A stretch of DNA of 25,546 bases from Heyndrickxia sporothermodurans (GCF_016785185.1 NZ_JAEKDY010000048.1), one strand, 5' to 3'; counted from the stretch's first letter, positions 1 through 6,973 are shown. Numbers and translations: made by a program. Notes: generated from the letters alone by a model not told the origin.

Positions 1-6
1 ATCCAT
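1..6 (-). CDS. Start of a minus-strand gene, cut by the window edge
   Basis: Only the first two codons (ATG GAT, Met-Asp) lie in the window. A strong Shine-Dalgarno site, AAGGAGG, sits at 15-21 on the minus strand, 8 bases before the ATG, and a consensus-like sigma-A promoter lies at 67-95, so initiation here is well supported even though the product is unseen. By position (divergent from holA) the B. subtilis counterpart would be the small protein gene yqzM, but nothing in the two visible codons tests that, so no symbol is given. Confidence 0.45.
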
Positions 7-34
7 TATGGAGTCCTCCTTGGTTAACAAATTA

Positions 35-64
35 GGGGTCAATTCATCGACGATTTGACACCCC
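35..64 (-). other. Leader hairpin of the minus-strand gene
   Basis: GGGGTCAA (35-42) is the inverse of TTGA-ca-CCCC (55-64), giving an 8-bp stem with a two-base bulge. In the minus-strand transcript it would be the first structure after the predicted start site. It could be a stabilising 5' hairpin or a regulatory leader; it has no run of U and is not a terminator for that strand. Confidence 0.4.
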
Positions 65-66
65 GC

Positions 67-95
67 ATCATACCAAGAGGGCTCTTTTTGTTCAA
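67..95 (-). promoter_or_regulatory. Sigma-A promoter for the minus-strand gene at the left edge
   Basis: Read on the minus strand, a -35 TTGAAC (90-95) is followed by a 17-base spacer and a -10 TATGAT (67-72). Each hexamer differs from consensus at one or two positions and the spacing is ideal. Transcription would start near 60 and reach an AAGGAGG site and ATG about 50 bases downstream. Confidence 0.65.
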
Positions 96-249
96 GTCCC
101 CGAAAATCCTTCTAACAGGAATGCTCCTATTACCACTTTAGTATAGACTATTTGATTAAAAAAATCTATATATCAATCAAATGCCTACATTGACAAGAGT
201 TTACACATATACTTTTAAGTAATTCGGTGAAAATATATTTAGTGGCTAC

Positions 250-287
250 CGTTGATAAAGAAGTTTCCTAGGCCTTTTTTATCAACG
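250..287. other. Intergenic hairpin with A+T-rich stem
   Basis: CGTTGATAAA (250-259) is perfectly complementary to TTTATCAACG (278-287), and pairing extends inward through AAG/CTT-type bases to a loop containing CCTAGG. The T-rich stretch is inside the right arm rather than after it, so it is not a classical terminator on the plus strand. Its role is unknown. Confidence 0.5.
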
Positions 288-301
288 TTAACTATAGATT
301 T

Positions 302-332
302 GGGGATTTGACTTCTTAAGGAGCAAGTCCCC
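302..332 (+). terminator. Weak terminator-like hairpin upstream of holA
   Basis: GGGGATTTG (302-310) pairs with CAAGTCCCC (324-332), nine pairs with one G-U, around a 13-base loop. The tail is only CTTTAATAT, so termination would be weak. It could end a transcript entering from upstream (comEC lies there in B. subtilis, outside this window). Confidence 0.4.
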
Positions 333-344
333 TTTAATATGTCT

Positions 345-472
345 GCTGTCCAGCTCCAGCGCCTAGCCCCTCGAGGTCAAATAACCTTAGGCAATAAAAG
401 TCAAAGAGCGGACTTTTTTTGCCTAAGAACATTTGCTTGTCGGGGCTGACCAAGGCGCTTCCGCTTTTCTAG
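345..472. repeat. Bacillaceae dispersed hairpin repeat
   Basis: The segment begins with CCAGCTCCAGCGCCTAGC and ends with AAGGCGCTTCCGCTTTTC. Visible structure: outer arms GCGCC-TAGCCCC (359-370) and GGGGCT-GACCAA-GGCGC (442-458) are complementary, and an inner 17-bp hairpin (386-402 with 411-427, 16 of 17 paired) has an 8-base loop. I recognise this G+C-rich block as a type that recurs in intergenic regions of many Bacillus and Geobacillus genomes; this is recollection, and only one copy lies here. It has no ORF, so it is a MITE-like or REP-like element at most. It ends about ten bases before the holA -35 box. Confidence 0.7.
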
Positions 473-481
473 ATATAATAC

Positions 482-510
482 TTGTCAAAATCCAATTCCT
501 TTTTTACGAT
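482..510 (+). promoter_or_regulatory. Sigma-A promoter of holA
   Basis: TTGTCA (482-487), 17-base spacer, TACGAT (505-510). A second TATAAT-like block at 517-522 lacks a matching -35. It lies directly behind the dispersed repeat and about 35 bases before the holA ATG. Confidence 0.6.
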
Positions 511-546
511 AGTATATATAATTCCTTTTAGAAAGAAGGATTCCAG

Positions 547-1566
547 ATGATTGACCTATGGAAACAGATTGAGAAAAAGCAATTTTCACCGATATATCTA
601 TTATATGGAATAGAAAGCTATTTAATCAATGAGACAAAACAAAAATTAGTGAATAATGTGTTAACAGATGAGGAAATGGACTTTAATTTAGCTAATTATG
701 ACCTTGAGGAGACTTCTATTGAGGTAGCACTAGAAGATGCTGAAACGTTTCCATTTATGGGTGAAAAAAGATTAATTTTCTTACATAATGCTTTTTTTCT
801 AACCGCTGAAAAGGGAAAACAACGCGTCGAACACAATATTCAAAAACTGGAAGAATATATACAAAATCCGCCTTCCTATACCGTTTTAGTTATAATTGCT
901 CCTTATGAAAAACTTGATGAACGAAAAAAAATAACGAAACAATTAAAGAAACAAGCAGCCCTGTTAGAAGCTAAGAAATTAAATGAAATGGATCTAAAAA
1001 AATGGGTGTTCCAAAAAGTGGCGGAAAATGGAGTTCAAATAGATGATAATGCTGTAGATTTATTAATAACTTTAGCGGGTACAAATTTGATGATGCTTTC
1101 AGCTGAAATTGATAAGCTCTCACTATTTGTAGGTGTTTCAAATGCTATTAGTAGTGAAACAGTAGAAAATCTTACATCAAGATCATTAGAACAAAATATT
1201 TTTTCCTTAGTAGATAAAGTAGTCCATCGAAAAATAAATGAAGCGCTAAGAATTTACTATGATCTTTTAAAACAAAATGAAGAACCGATTAAAATATTAT
1301 CAATACTAGCCAATCAATTTCGCCTGCTTTACCAAACGAAGGAACTGCAAAGAAGGGGATATGGACAGCAGCAAATGGCTTCTTATTTAAAAGTTCATCC
1401 TTTTCGAATAAAACTTGCTGCAGGACAAGCTAAATTATTTTCAGAAGAAGAGTTGAAAAGAATCATGTTATTATGTGCGGACAGTGATTACCAAATGAAG
1501 ACAAGCGGCATGAACAAGGTAATGATTACCGAAATGCTTCTTTTTAAACTGAGTAAAAGTGCATAA
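547..1566 (+). CDS. holA: DNA polymerase III delta subunit
   Basis: HolA is the clamp-loader subunit that binds and opens the beta sliding clamp during chromosome replication, working with tau/gamma and delta' subunits. The 339-residue product is close to the usual ~345. It starts with the typical delta opening (WKQIEKKQFSPIYLLYG, residues 5-21) followed by the AAA+-like fold that lacks a Walker A motif, as expected of delta. The conserved helical region around residues 205-260 (LEQNIFSLVDKVVHRK, then ILSILANQFRLLYQ) precedes the C-terminal collar domain. The ATG is six bases after AAGGA. It is monocistronic: its own promoter is at 482-510 and a terminator overlaps its stop codon. Family identity is secure from sequence and from the rpsT neighbour. 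Confidence 0.95.
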   Translation: MIDLWKQIEKKQFSPIYLLYGIESYLINETKQKLVNNVLTDEEMDFNLANYDLEETSIEVALEDAETFPFMGEKRLIFLHNAFFLTAEKGKQRVEHNIQKLEEYIQNPPSYTVLVIIAPYEKLDERKKITKQLKKQAALLEAKKLNEMDLKKWVFQKVAENGVQIDDNAVDLLITLAGTNLMMLSAEIDKLSLFVGVSNAISSETVENLTSRSLEQNIFSLVDKVVHRKINEALRIYYDLLKQNEEPIKILSILANQFRLLYQTKELQRRGYGQQQMASYLKVHPFRIKLAAGQAKLFSEEELKRIMLLCADSDYQMKTSGMNKVMITEMLLFKLSKSA

Positions 1567-1598
1567 AAAAACGATCCTCGTTTAGGATCGTTTTTTTT
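1566..1598. terminator. Bidirectional terminator between holA and rpsT
   Basis: The 8-bp stem ACGATCCT / AGGATCGT (1571-1578 with 1584-1591) is flanked by A6 on the left and T8 on the right. It can therefore end both holA (plus) and rpsT (minus). Confidence 0.9.
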
Positions 1599-1616
1599 CA
1601 GTTACAGACCAATTTA

Positions 1617-1880
1617 TTATGCATTTACAGTGTTTAATTTTTTCATTAAACGTGCTTTTTGTCTGTCCGCAGTGTTTTTATGGATAAGACCTTTTGATGC
1701 TGCTTTATCAAGTTGACTAACAGCGGTAATTAATAGGTCTTTTGCGTTTTCATCTTTATTTACAACAGCAGCTTCGAATTTCTTCACAGCAGTACGCATA
1801 GTTGATTTCATAGCAGAGTTGTGTGCATTGCTTTCAGTGCTAGTTTTTACACGTTTGATTGCAGATTTGATATTTGGCAT
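1617..1880 (-). CDS. rpsT: 30S ribosomal protein S20
   Basis: S20 is a primary 16S rRNA-binding protein of the small subunit body. The product is 87 residues, with the diagnostic start MPNIKSAIKRVK, alternating basic helices and the C-terminal GLIHKNTADRQKARL segment. The open frame extends three codons further to a GTG at 1887-1889, but that GTG is part of the Shine-Dalgarno sequence AGGAGGTG; the ATG at 1878-1880, eight bases after AGGAGG, gives the canonical N-terminus and is chosen. The gene is convergent with holA and divergent from gpr, and has its own promoter (1952-1980). A short hairpin just upstream of the ribosome site may matter for autogenous control. Confidence 0.97.
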   Translation of the reverse strand: MPNIKSAIKRVKTSTESNAHNSAMKSTMRTAVKKFEAAVVNKDENAKDLLITAVSQLDKAASKGLIHKNTADRQKARLMKKLNTVNA

Positions 1881-1895
1881 TTCTTTCACCTCCTA

Positions 1896-1917
1896 CGAGT
1901 AACAACATTATTACTCG
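1896..1917 (-). promoter_or_regulatory. Hairpin in the rpsT leader next to the ribosome site
   Basis: CGAGTAA (1896-1902) and TTACTCG (1911-1917) form a perfect 7-bp stem with an 8-base loop. In the rpsT mRNA it ends one base before AGGAGG (1889-1894). Stable leader hairpins in ribosomal protein mRNAs often bind the protein itself, but no such role is shown by this sequence. Confidence 0.5.
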
Positions 1918-1951
1918 ACTTTCACAATCCTTAACAATAAGAACAAGTGAT

Positions 1952-1980
1952 ATTTTATCAAACGAACCTTGATAATGCAA
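1952..1980 (-). promoter_or_regulatory. Sigma-A promoter of rpsT
   Basis: On the minus strand: -35 TTGCAT (1975-1980), 17-base spacer, -10 TAAAAT (1952-1957). Spacing is ideal, and it lies about 60 bases upstream of the S20 ribosome-binding site. Confidence 0.65.
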
Positions 1981-2052
1981 TACTTACAGCTGAAAAAACA
2001 AATTCTCTCATGAATTGTAGTGAGGTTTAATAGCGATTACATCCATAATAAA

Positions 2053-2082
2053 TGAATGAATTTATATAAAATAGGAAAAGAT
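2053..2082 (+). promoter_or_regulatory. Candidate forespore (sigma-F/sigma-G) promoter of gpr
   Basis: TGAATG (2053-2058) followed by GGAAAAGAT (2074-2082) with 15 bases between resembles a forespore-sigma promoter, the class expected for gpr. An alternative is CATAATA at 2044-2050 with a poor -35. Both are imperfect matches, so this is a weak call. Confidence 0.3.
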
Positions 2083-2141
2083 AAACAGTATGTAGAAAAT
2101 ATTCCACCAATGTTTATGTTTACATAAGGAGGTTATTTCCG

Positions 2142-3263
2142 ATGACAAAAGATAATCAACTTGATTTAAGCTTATATTCAGTACGAACCGATTTAGCTGT
2201 TGAAGCGAAAGATATGGCAGTAGAAGAGAAATCAAAGAAGAATGAAAAAGGGACGGATATAGAAGGAGTAATAGTTAAGGAAAGGGAAGAAGGAGGAATT
2301 AAAATCTCCAGTGTTGAGATTACACAGCAGGCGGAACAAACAATCGGCAAAAAGGCAGGGAATTATTTAACAATTGAAGTGCAAGGAATCCGCCAACAAG
2401 ATGCCGACTTACAACAACAAGTGGAAGAGGTATTTGCAAAGGAATTTAGTCGATTTTTACAATCCTCCAATATTCCAAGTGATGCAAGCTGTTTAATCGT
2501 TGGTTTAGGAAATTGGAATGTTACACCCGACTCATTAGGTCCTCTTGTTTGTGAAAATGTCATCGTCACTCGTCATTTATTTTCGTTACAGCCTGAGAAT
2601 GTCGAGGAGGGCTACCGTTCAGTTAGCGCGATAGCACCCGGGGTCATGGGTCTAACAGGGATAGAAACTAGCGATATTATTTTTGGAGTAGTTGAAAAAT
2701 CCAAGCCCGATTTCATTATTGCTATTGATGCGCTTGCATCACGTTCTATCGAAAGGGTAAACGCAACAATTCAAATCTCTGACACCGGAATTCACCCCGG
2801 GTCAGGTGTAGGAAATAAAAGAAAAGAGCTAAGTAAAGAAACATTGGGAGTACCTGTTATTGCTATTGGTGTTCCAACCGTTGTAGATGCTGTCTCTATT
2901 ACAAGTGATACGATTGATTATTTGTTAAAACATTTTGGCAGAGAAATGAAAGAAGGCAACCGGCCGTCCAGTTCATTAGCACCATCGGGAATGACATTTG
3001 GAGAAAAGCGGGAATTGACGGAGGAAGATTTACCGGGAGAACAACACCGGAAAATGTTTATGGGGATTATTGGCACACTTGATGAGGATGAAAAACGAAC
3101 ATTAATTCATGAGGTGTTAGCCCCCCTCGGTCATAACCTAATGGTAACTCCGAAGGAAGTAGATGTTTTTATAGAAGATATGGCGAATCTATTAGCTACA
3201 GGATTAAATTCCAGCCTCCATCATGCAGTAAATCAAGAAAATGTTGGCTATAAAACGAGATAG
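2142..3263 (+). CDS. gpr: GPR germination endopeptidase
   Basis: GPR is the forespore protease that cleaves small acid-soluble spore proteins during germination, releasing amino acids and freeing DNA. It is made as a zymogen that trims its own N-terminus. The 373-residue length fits the family (~370). The propeptide boundary motif LDLSLYSVRTDLAVEA (residues 7-22) is visible, with self-cleavage expected near Asp17-Leu18. The two aspartates of this atypical aspartic protease correspond to Asp130 (GLGNWNVTPDSLGP) and Asp196 (IAIDALASRS). The ATG is nine bases after AAGGAGG. spoIIP follows after 109 bases with its own candidate promoter. Residues 28-50 (rich in Lys/Glu) look variable relative to other GPRs I recall. 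Confidence 0.96.
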   Translation: MTKDNQLDLSLYSVRTDLAVEAKDMAVEEKSKKNEKGTDIEGVIVKEREEGGIKISSVEITQQAEQTIGKKAGNYLTIEVQGIRQQDADLQQQVEEVFAKEFSRFLQSSNIPSDASCLIVGLGNWNVTPDSLGPLVCENVIVTRHLFSLQPENVEEGYRSVSAIAPGVMGLTGIETSDIIFGVVEKSKPDFIIAIDALASRSIERVNATIQISDTGIHPGSGVGNKRKELSKETLGVPVIAIGVPTVVDAVSITSDTIDYLLKHFGREMKEGNRPSSSLAPSGMTFGEKRELTEEDLPGEQHRKMFMGIIGTLDEDEKRTLIHEVLAPLGHNLMVTPKEVDVFIEDMANLLATGLNSSLHHAVNQENVGYKTR

Positions 3264-3312
3264 GAGTATAGTACGATCTTATATTAATGAATGTAAATCG
3301 TTCTTCTAATTT

Positions 3313-3342
3313 GTTCTACTTTTTCTAGTAAAAACATACATT
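3313..3342 (+). promoter_or_regulatory. Probable sigma-E promoter of spoIIP
   Basis: The -10 CATACATT (3335-3342) fits the sigma-E consensus CATACANT well. The -35 GTTCTACT (3313-3320), 14 bases upstream, is a partial match. Mother-cell expression is known for spoIIP in B. subtilis, which supports the call. Confidence 0.55.
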
Positions 3343-3362
3343 ACTTATAAAATTACTAGAAA
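3322..3362 (+). promoter_or_regulatory. Perfect inverted repeat flanking the spoIIP -10 region
   Basis: TTTCTAGTAA (3322-3331) and its exact inverse TTACTAGAAA (3353-3362) are separated by 21 bases that contain the predicted -10 and start site. Their centres are 31 bp apart, about three helical turns. The right arm ends at the ribosome-binding site GGGTGG. It could be an operator pair or, depending on the start point, an mRNA hairpin. Confidence 0.5.
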
Positions 3363-3372
3363 GGGTGGAACA

Positions 3373-4572
3373 ATGAAATCCTTAAAAAATCGTAGCTATG
3401 TTCTTACTGTTAATATTTCTACTGTTATTAAAGCAGGGTTTATTTGTATATTAACTTTCATTATCATGTTTTCTCTATCTGGGATTATATCCTCGCTAAA
3501 ACCGGGATTTCAAGTGAATTCAACGATTATTCACAAAGCAACAAAAAACATATCGAGTAAACTATTATTTCAGTTTTTGGCAGCGGATACTCAAATGATT
3601 AATGCGTCAATTTCTTCAAGAGAGAAGCTTCCAAGCATTTTTACTATTTTATTAAATTCGGCGACAAATATAAGCTTTAAAGATCCAAGAAGTTTTTTGG
3701 GTAGAGAACTTCCGGGCTTTACTTTTTTTGATAGTGAAATATTAGTTGCAGGTGAAGGGACTAATTTCACCAACCTGCCAATCGAATCGGTGCCTTCAGA
3801 TAAAGTTTTTAAATCAAAAAAAGATCCAAAATTAAAAAACAATGTACATTTAGATGAAAAAGATAATAAAGAGGACAAAAAAGTATTATCTAAAAGTGAT
3901 AAACCTTCTGTATTTATTTATTTTACACATACTCGTGAATCCTTCTTACCTTATTTAGATGGAGTAGACGATCCAAACGCTGCACAGCATTCCAAAGTAA
4001 ACGTGACAAAGTTAGGAACAAAGTTAAAAGAACAATTAGAAGATAGAGGAATTGGAACGTTGGTGGACAGTACGGATGTTCAAACTGAATTGTTGGCAAA
4101 AGGATGGAAATATCCTCAATCGTATCAAGAATCACGTGAATTAGTACAAACAGCAATGGCTAGAAACAGAAATCTTCAATATTTTATCGATATACATCGG
4201 GATTCTCGAAGAAAAAAGGATACGACGATCTCAATTAATGGTAAATCATATGCGAAAATCGCATTCGTAATTGGTGGGAATAATCCAAACTATGAAAAAA
4301 ATGCACGCTTAGCGAAACAATTAGACAATCGATTAAAGAAAAATTATAAAGGTTTGTCTAGAGGGGTTATTAAAAAAGAAGGAGCGCTAACGAATGGAAA
4401 GTTTAATCAGGATTTATCGGGCAATGCTTTCCTAATAGAGATTGGTGGGGTGGATAACACTTTTGATGAAATGTACCGTACTACTGCTGCACTTGCAGAT
4501 GTATTTAGTGAATATTATTGGCAAGCTGAAAAAGTTAATGGAAATCAGTCTGATCCTCCTGCAGCGAAATAG
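3373..4572 (+). CDS. spoIIP: Stage II sporulation protein P, peptidoglycan hydrolase
   Basis: SpoIIP is an N-acetylmuramoyl-L-alanine amidase and endopeptidase that, with SpoIID and SpoIIM, drives septal thinning and engulfment during sporulation. The 399 residues match the family (~400). A single membrane segment near 17-40 anchors it, and a charged linker around 143-178 leads to the catalytic domain. Candidate zinc and catalytic residues of the amidase-3-like fold are His186 and Glu189 (FTHTRESFLP), His275 (IDIHRDS) and Glu356 (LIEIGGVDNT). The ATG follows AAAGGGTGG at only four to five bases. The gene sits between gpr and yqxA as in B. subtilis; 31 bases separate it from the TTG codon near the yqxA start, so the two are probably co-transcribed. 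Confidence 0.95.
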   Translation: MKSLKNRSYVLTVNISTVIKAGFICILTFIIMFSLSGIISSLKPGFQVNSTIIHKATKNISSKLLFQFLAADTQMINASISSREKLPSIFTILLNSATNISFKDPRSFLGRELPGFTFFDSEILVAGEGTNFTNLPIESVPSDKVFKSKKDPKLKNNVHLDEKDNKEDKKVLSKSDKPSVFIYFTHTRESFLPYLDGVDDPNAAQHSKVNVTKLGTKLKEQLEDRGIGTLVDSTDVQTELLAKGWKYPQSYQESRELVQTAMARNRNLQYFIDIHRDSRRKKDTTISINGKSYAKIAFVIGGNNPNYEKNARLAKQLDNRLKKNYKGLSRGVIKKEGALTNGKFNQDLSGNAFLIEIGGVDNTFDEMYRTTAALADVFSEYYWQAEKVNGNQSDPPAAK

Positions 4573-4609
4573 CGAGGGAATGAATACGTATTAAAGGGGT
4601 GATTTGCGC

Positions 4610-4945
4610 GTGAAGCGTTTTATGCTGAAATGTGTGCTAATATGCGGAGCTTTATTCATCGGTGTGTTAATGGGGATGCAAAAAGCAAATGTAAGTATGG
4701 TAGAAATGAAAGGTTATCATGATGAGAGCTTCAAATCACCTCTAACGATTGAAGAAAGGGAGAACGGTGAAGTAGAAGCATCTGTATTAGGGAAAAACGT
4801 TTCTTCTCATGACCTAGAAAAGAAACATGAAAAATTAAAAGAAATACATGCTTTTAATTTTTTCTCATCTCTAGGAAAAACGATAGCAAATATTATTTCT
4901 AGTCTGACTGAAAAGGTGATTCAACTTATTTCTTCCTTCATATAG
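4610..4945 (+). CDS. yqxA: YqxA family small membrane-associated protein
   Basis: Its function is unknown to me; the family (DUF3679) is found beside spoIIP in spore formers. The product has an N-terminal hydrophobic segment (about residues 5-22), a charged middle and a C-terminal amphipathic tail (FSSLGKTIANIISSLTEKVI) that could lie on a membrane. Two starts are possible: TTG at 4604, four bases from the AAGGGG ribosome site, or GTG at 4610, ten bases away. The GTG start gives MKRFMLKCVLIC, which resembles the family N-terminus as I recall it, and 111 residues; it is preferred but not certain. It probably shares the spoIIP transcript and is followed by a terminator. Confidence 0.85.
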   Translation: MKRFMLKCVLICGALFIGVLMGMQKANVSMVEMKGYHDESFKSPLTIEERENGEVEASVLGKNVSSHDLEKKHEKLKEIHAFNFFSSLGKTIANIISSLTEKVIQLISSFI

Positions 4946-4951
4946 CTATTT

Positions 4952-4982
4952 AAGTGTATTCGAAAAAGGAGTACACTTTTTT
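4952..4982 (+). terminator. Terminator after yqxA
   Basis: AAGTGTATTC (4952-4961) pairs with GAGTACACTT (4969-4978), ten pairs with one G-U, with a seven-base loop and a T-run to 4982. It closes the spoIIP-yqxA unit. Confidence 0.8.
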
Positions 4983-5012
4983 ATTTTCTTGATTCTCCAA
5001 CATATAATTCAA

Positions 5013-5041
5013 TTGAATCTTATATTTCCTACTGATATAAT
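5013..5041 (+). promoter_or_regulatory. Sigma-A promoter of lepA
   Basis: TTGAAT (5013-5018), 17-base spacer, perfect TATAAT (5036-5041) with a TGA extension immediately before it (extended -10). This predicts strong constitutive expression. Confidence 0.8.
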
Positions 5042-5085
5042 CAAAAATAGTTTACATGTGGCGTTTAACAGGAGTGAAGATAAAA

Positions 5086-6918
5086 ATGAATAATGAAGAT
5101 AGATTAAAAAGGCAAGAACGGATTCGCAATTTTTCTATTATTGCCCATATCGACCATGGAAAATCAACCTTGGCTGATCGTATATTAGAAAAAACGAATG
5201 CACTTACTTCCCGTGAAATGAAGGCACAGTTACTAGATTCCATGGATTTAGAACGGGAACGCGGGATTACGATTAAATTAAATGCAGTGCAATTAAAATA
5301 TAGAGCAAAAGATGGAAATGAATATATATTACACTTAATCGATACACCTGGACATGTCGATTTTACGTACGAAGTTTCTCGAAGCCTTGCTGCTTGTGAA
5401 GGGGCAATCCTAGTTGTTGACGCTGCGCAAGGAATTGAAGCACAAACATTAGCGAATGTTTATCTTGCATTAGACAATAATTTGGAAATATTACCAATAA
5501 TTAATAAAATCGATTTACCTGCTGCAGATCCTGAACGGGTACGTCAGGAGGTTGAGGATGTCATTGGTCTAGATGCCTCTGAAGCGGTCTTAGCATCGGC
5601 TAAGGCGGGAATCGGGATTGAAGAAATACTAGAACAAATAGTAGAAAAAGTCCCGGCTCCATCAGGTAATCCTGAAGCGCCATTAAAAGCATTAATATTT
5701 GATTCCTTGTATGATGCCTATCGTGGGGTAGTTGCTTATATACGTGTTGTAGAAGGCACAGTTAAAGTTGGAGATAAAATAAAAATGATGGCAACAGGTA
5801 AAGAATTTGAAGTAACTGAAGTCGGGGTTCATGATCCGAAACAAGTTCAATGTGATGAACTAACTGTTGGTGATGTCGGATATTTAACTGCTTCAATTAA
5901 AAATGTTGGAGATACCCGTGTCGGTGATACGATTACAAGTGCGAAGAATCCAGCAACAGAGGCATTACCGGGATATCGCAAACTAAATCCGATGGTATAT
6001 TGTGGACTATATCCGATCGATTCAGCTAAATTTAATGATTTAAGAGATGCATTGGAAAAGCTGGAATTAAATGATTCATCCTTACAATTTGAACCGGAAA
6101 CATCACAAGCTTTAGGGTTTGGCTTCCGATGTGGTTTCCTTGGTCTCCTACACATGGAAATTATCCAAGAACGAATTGAACGTGAATTTAAAATTGATTT
6201 AATCACAACAGCACCGAGTGTTATTTATAAAGTTTCATTAACTGACGGCGAAGAATTTAATGTGGATAATCCATCCAATATGCCTGATCCTCAAAAAATT
6301 GAGAAAGTGGAAGAACCATATGTACGAGCTTCAATTATGGTCCCTAATGATTATGTTGGTGCAGTGATGGAGTTATCACAAGCAAAGCGCGGTACCTTTA
6401 TTGATATGAAATACTTAGATGATATTCGAGTTAATGTAATCTATGAGATACCGCTATCGGAAATTGTGTATGACTTTTTTGATCAATTGAAGTCTAGTAC
6501 GAAGGGATATGCATCCTTTGATTATGAACTTATCGGTTATAAACCTTCAAAATTGGTGAAAATGGATATTTTATTAAATGCTGAGAAGGTAGATGCTTTA
6601 AGCTTTATCGTTCACCGTGATTTTGCCTATGAACGTGGAAAGGTAATCGTTGAAAAATTAAAGGAAATTATTCCAAGACAACAATTTGAAGTTCCAGTAC
6701 AAGCTGCTATCGGGCAAAAAATCGTTGCACGTTCTACGATAAAGGCGATGCGAAAAAATGTCCTTGCTAAATGTTATGGCGGAGATATTTCTCGAAAAAG
6801 AAAACTTCTTGAAAAACAAAAAGAAGGTAAAAAACGCATGAAGCAAGTTGGGTCTGTCGAAGTTCCACAAGAAGCATTCATGGCCGTTCTTAAAATGGAT
6901 GATACAAACACGAAATAG
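5086..6918 (+). CDS. lepA: Elongation factor 4 (LepA GTPase)
   Basis: LepA/EF4 is a ribosome-dependent translational GTPase that acts on stalled or mis-translocated ribosomes and in ribosome assembly. The 610 residues match the usual ~610. GTPase motifs are complete: G1 AHIDHGKST (20-28), G2 RGITIK (59-64), G3 DTPGH (86-90), G4 NKID (140-143) and G5 SAK (171-173). The EF-G-like beta-barrel and domains III and V follow, then the LepA-specific C-terminal domain with the conserved basic run KRKLLEKQKEGKKRMK. The frame opens further upstream at an ATG at 5056, but that has no ribosome site; the ATG at 5086 follows AGGAGTGA and gives the expected N-terminus MNNEDRLKRQERIRNFS. It is its own transcription unit between a strong promoter and a terminator. 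Confidence 0.97.
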   Translation: MNNEDRLKRQERIRNFSIIAHIDHGKSTLADRILEKTNALTSREMKAQLLDSMDLERERGITIKLNAVQLKYRAKDGNEYILHLIDTPGHVDFTYEVSRSLAACEGAILVVDAAQGIEAQTLANVYLALDNNLEILPIINKIDLPAADPERVRQEVEDVIGLDASEAVLASAKAGIGIEEILEQIVEKVPAPSGNPEAPLKALIFDSLYDAYRGVVAYIRVVEGTVKVGDKIKMMATGKEFEVTEVGVHDPKQVQCDELTVGDVGYLTASIKNVGDTRVGDTITSAKNPATEALPGYRKLNPMVYCGLYPIDSAKFNDLRDALEKLELNDSSLQFEPETSQALGFGFRCGFLGLLHMEIIQERIEREFKIDLITTAPSVIYKVSLTDGEEFNVDNPSNMPDPQKIEKVEEPYVRASIMVPNDYVGAVMELSQAKRGTFIDMKYLDDIRVNVIYEIPLSEIVYDFFDQLKSSTKGYASFDYELIGYKPSKLVKMDILLNAEKVDALSFIVHRDFAYERGKVIVEKLKEIIPRQQFEVPVQAAIGQKIVARSTIKAMRKNVLAKCYGGDISRKRKLLEKQKEGKKRMKQVGSVEVPQEAFMAVLKMDDTNTK

Positions 6919-6927
6919 AGATAATTC

Positions 6928-6973
6928 GAGGGAGTAAGCCTGATTAAGGTCATGCGTAGCTCCCTCTTTTTCT
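6928..6973 (+). terminator. Terminator after lepA
   Basis: GAGGGAG (6928-6934) pairs with CTCCCTC (6960-6966), followed by TTTTTCTTT. The loop is long (25 bases), with a little extra pairing inside. Confidence 0.75.

Noticed and set aside
190..218. TTGACA at 190-195 as a promoter for a small RNA
   Set aside because: The -35 is perfect but no acceptable -10 lies at 16-18 bases; the nearest TATACT is at 12 bases.
345..472. Insertion sequence or CRISPR repeat at the holA upstream block
   Set aside because: No transposase frame, no spacer-repeat periodicity and only one copy in the window; best described as a non-coding hairpin repeat.
3273..3301. ACGAT/ATCGT inverted repeat after gpr as a terminator
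   Set aside because: The stem is short with a bulge, and there is no T-run; read-through into spoIIP is likely.
5056..5085. Ten-residue N-terminal extension of LepA from an upstream ATG
   Set aside because: No ribosome site before it, while the ATG at 5086 follows AGGAGTGA and gives the family N-terminus.
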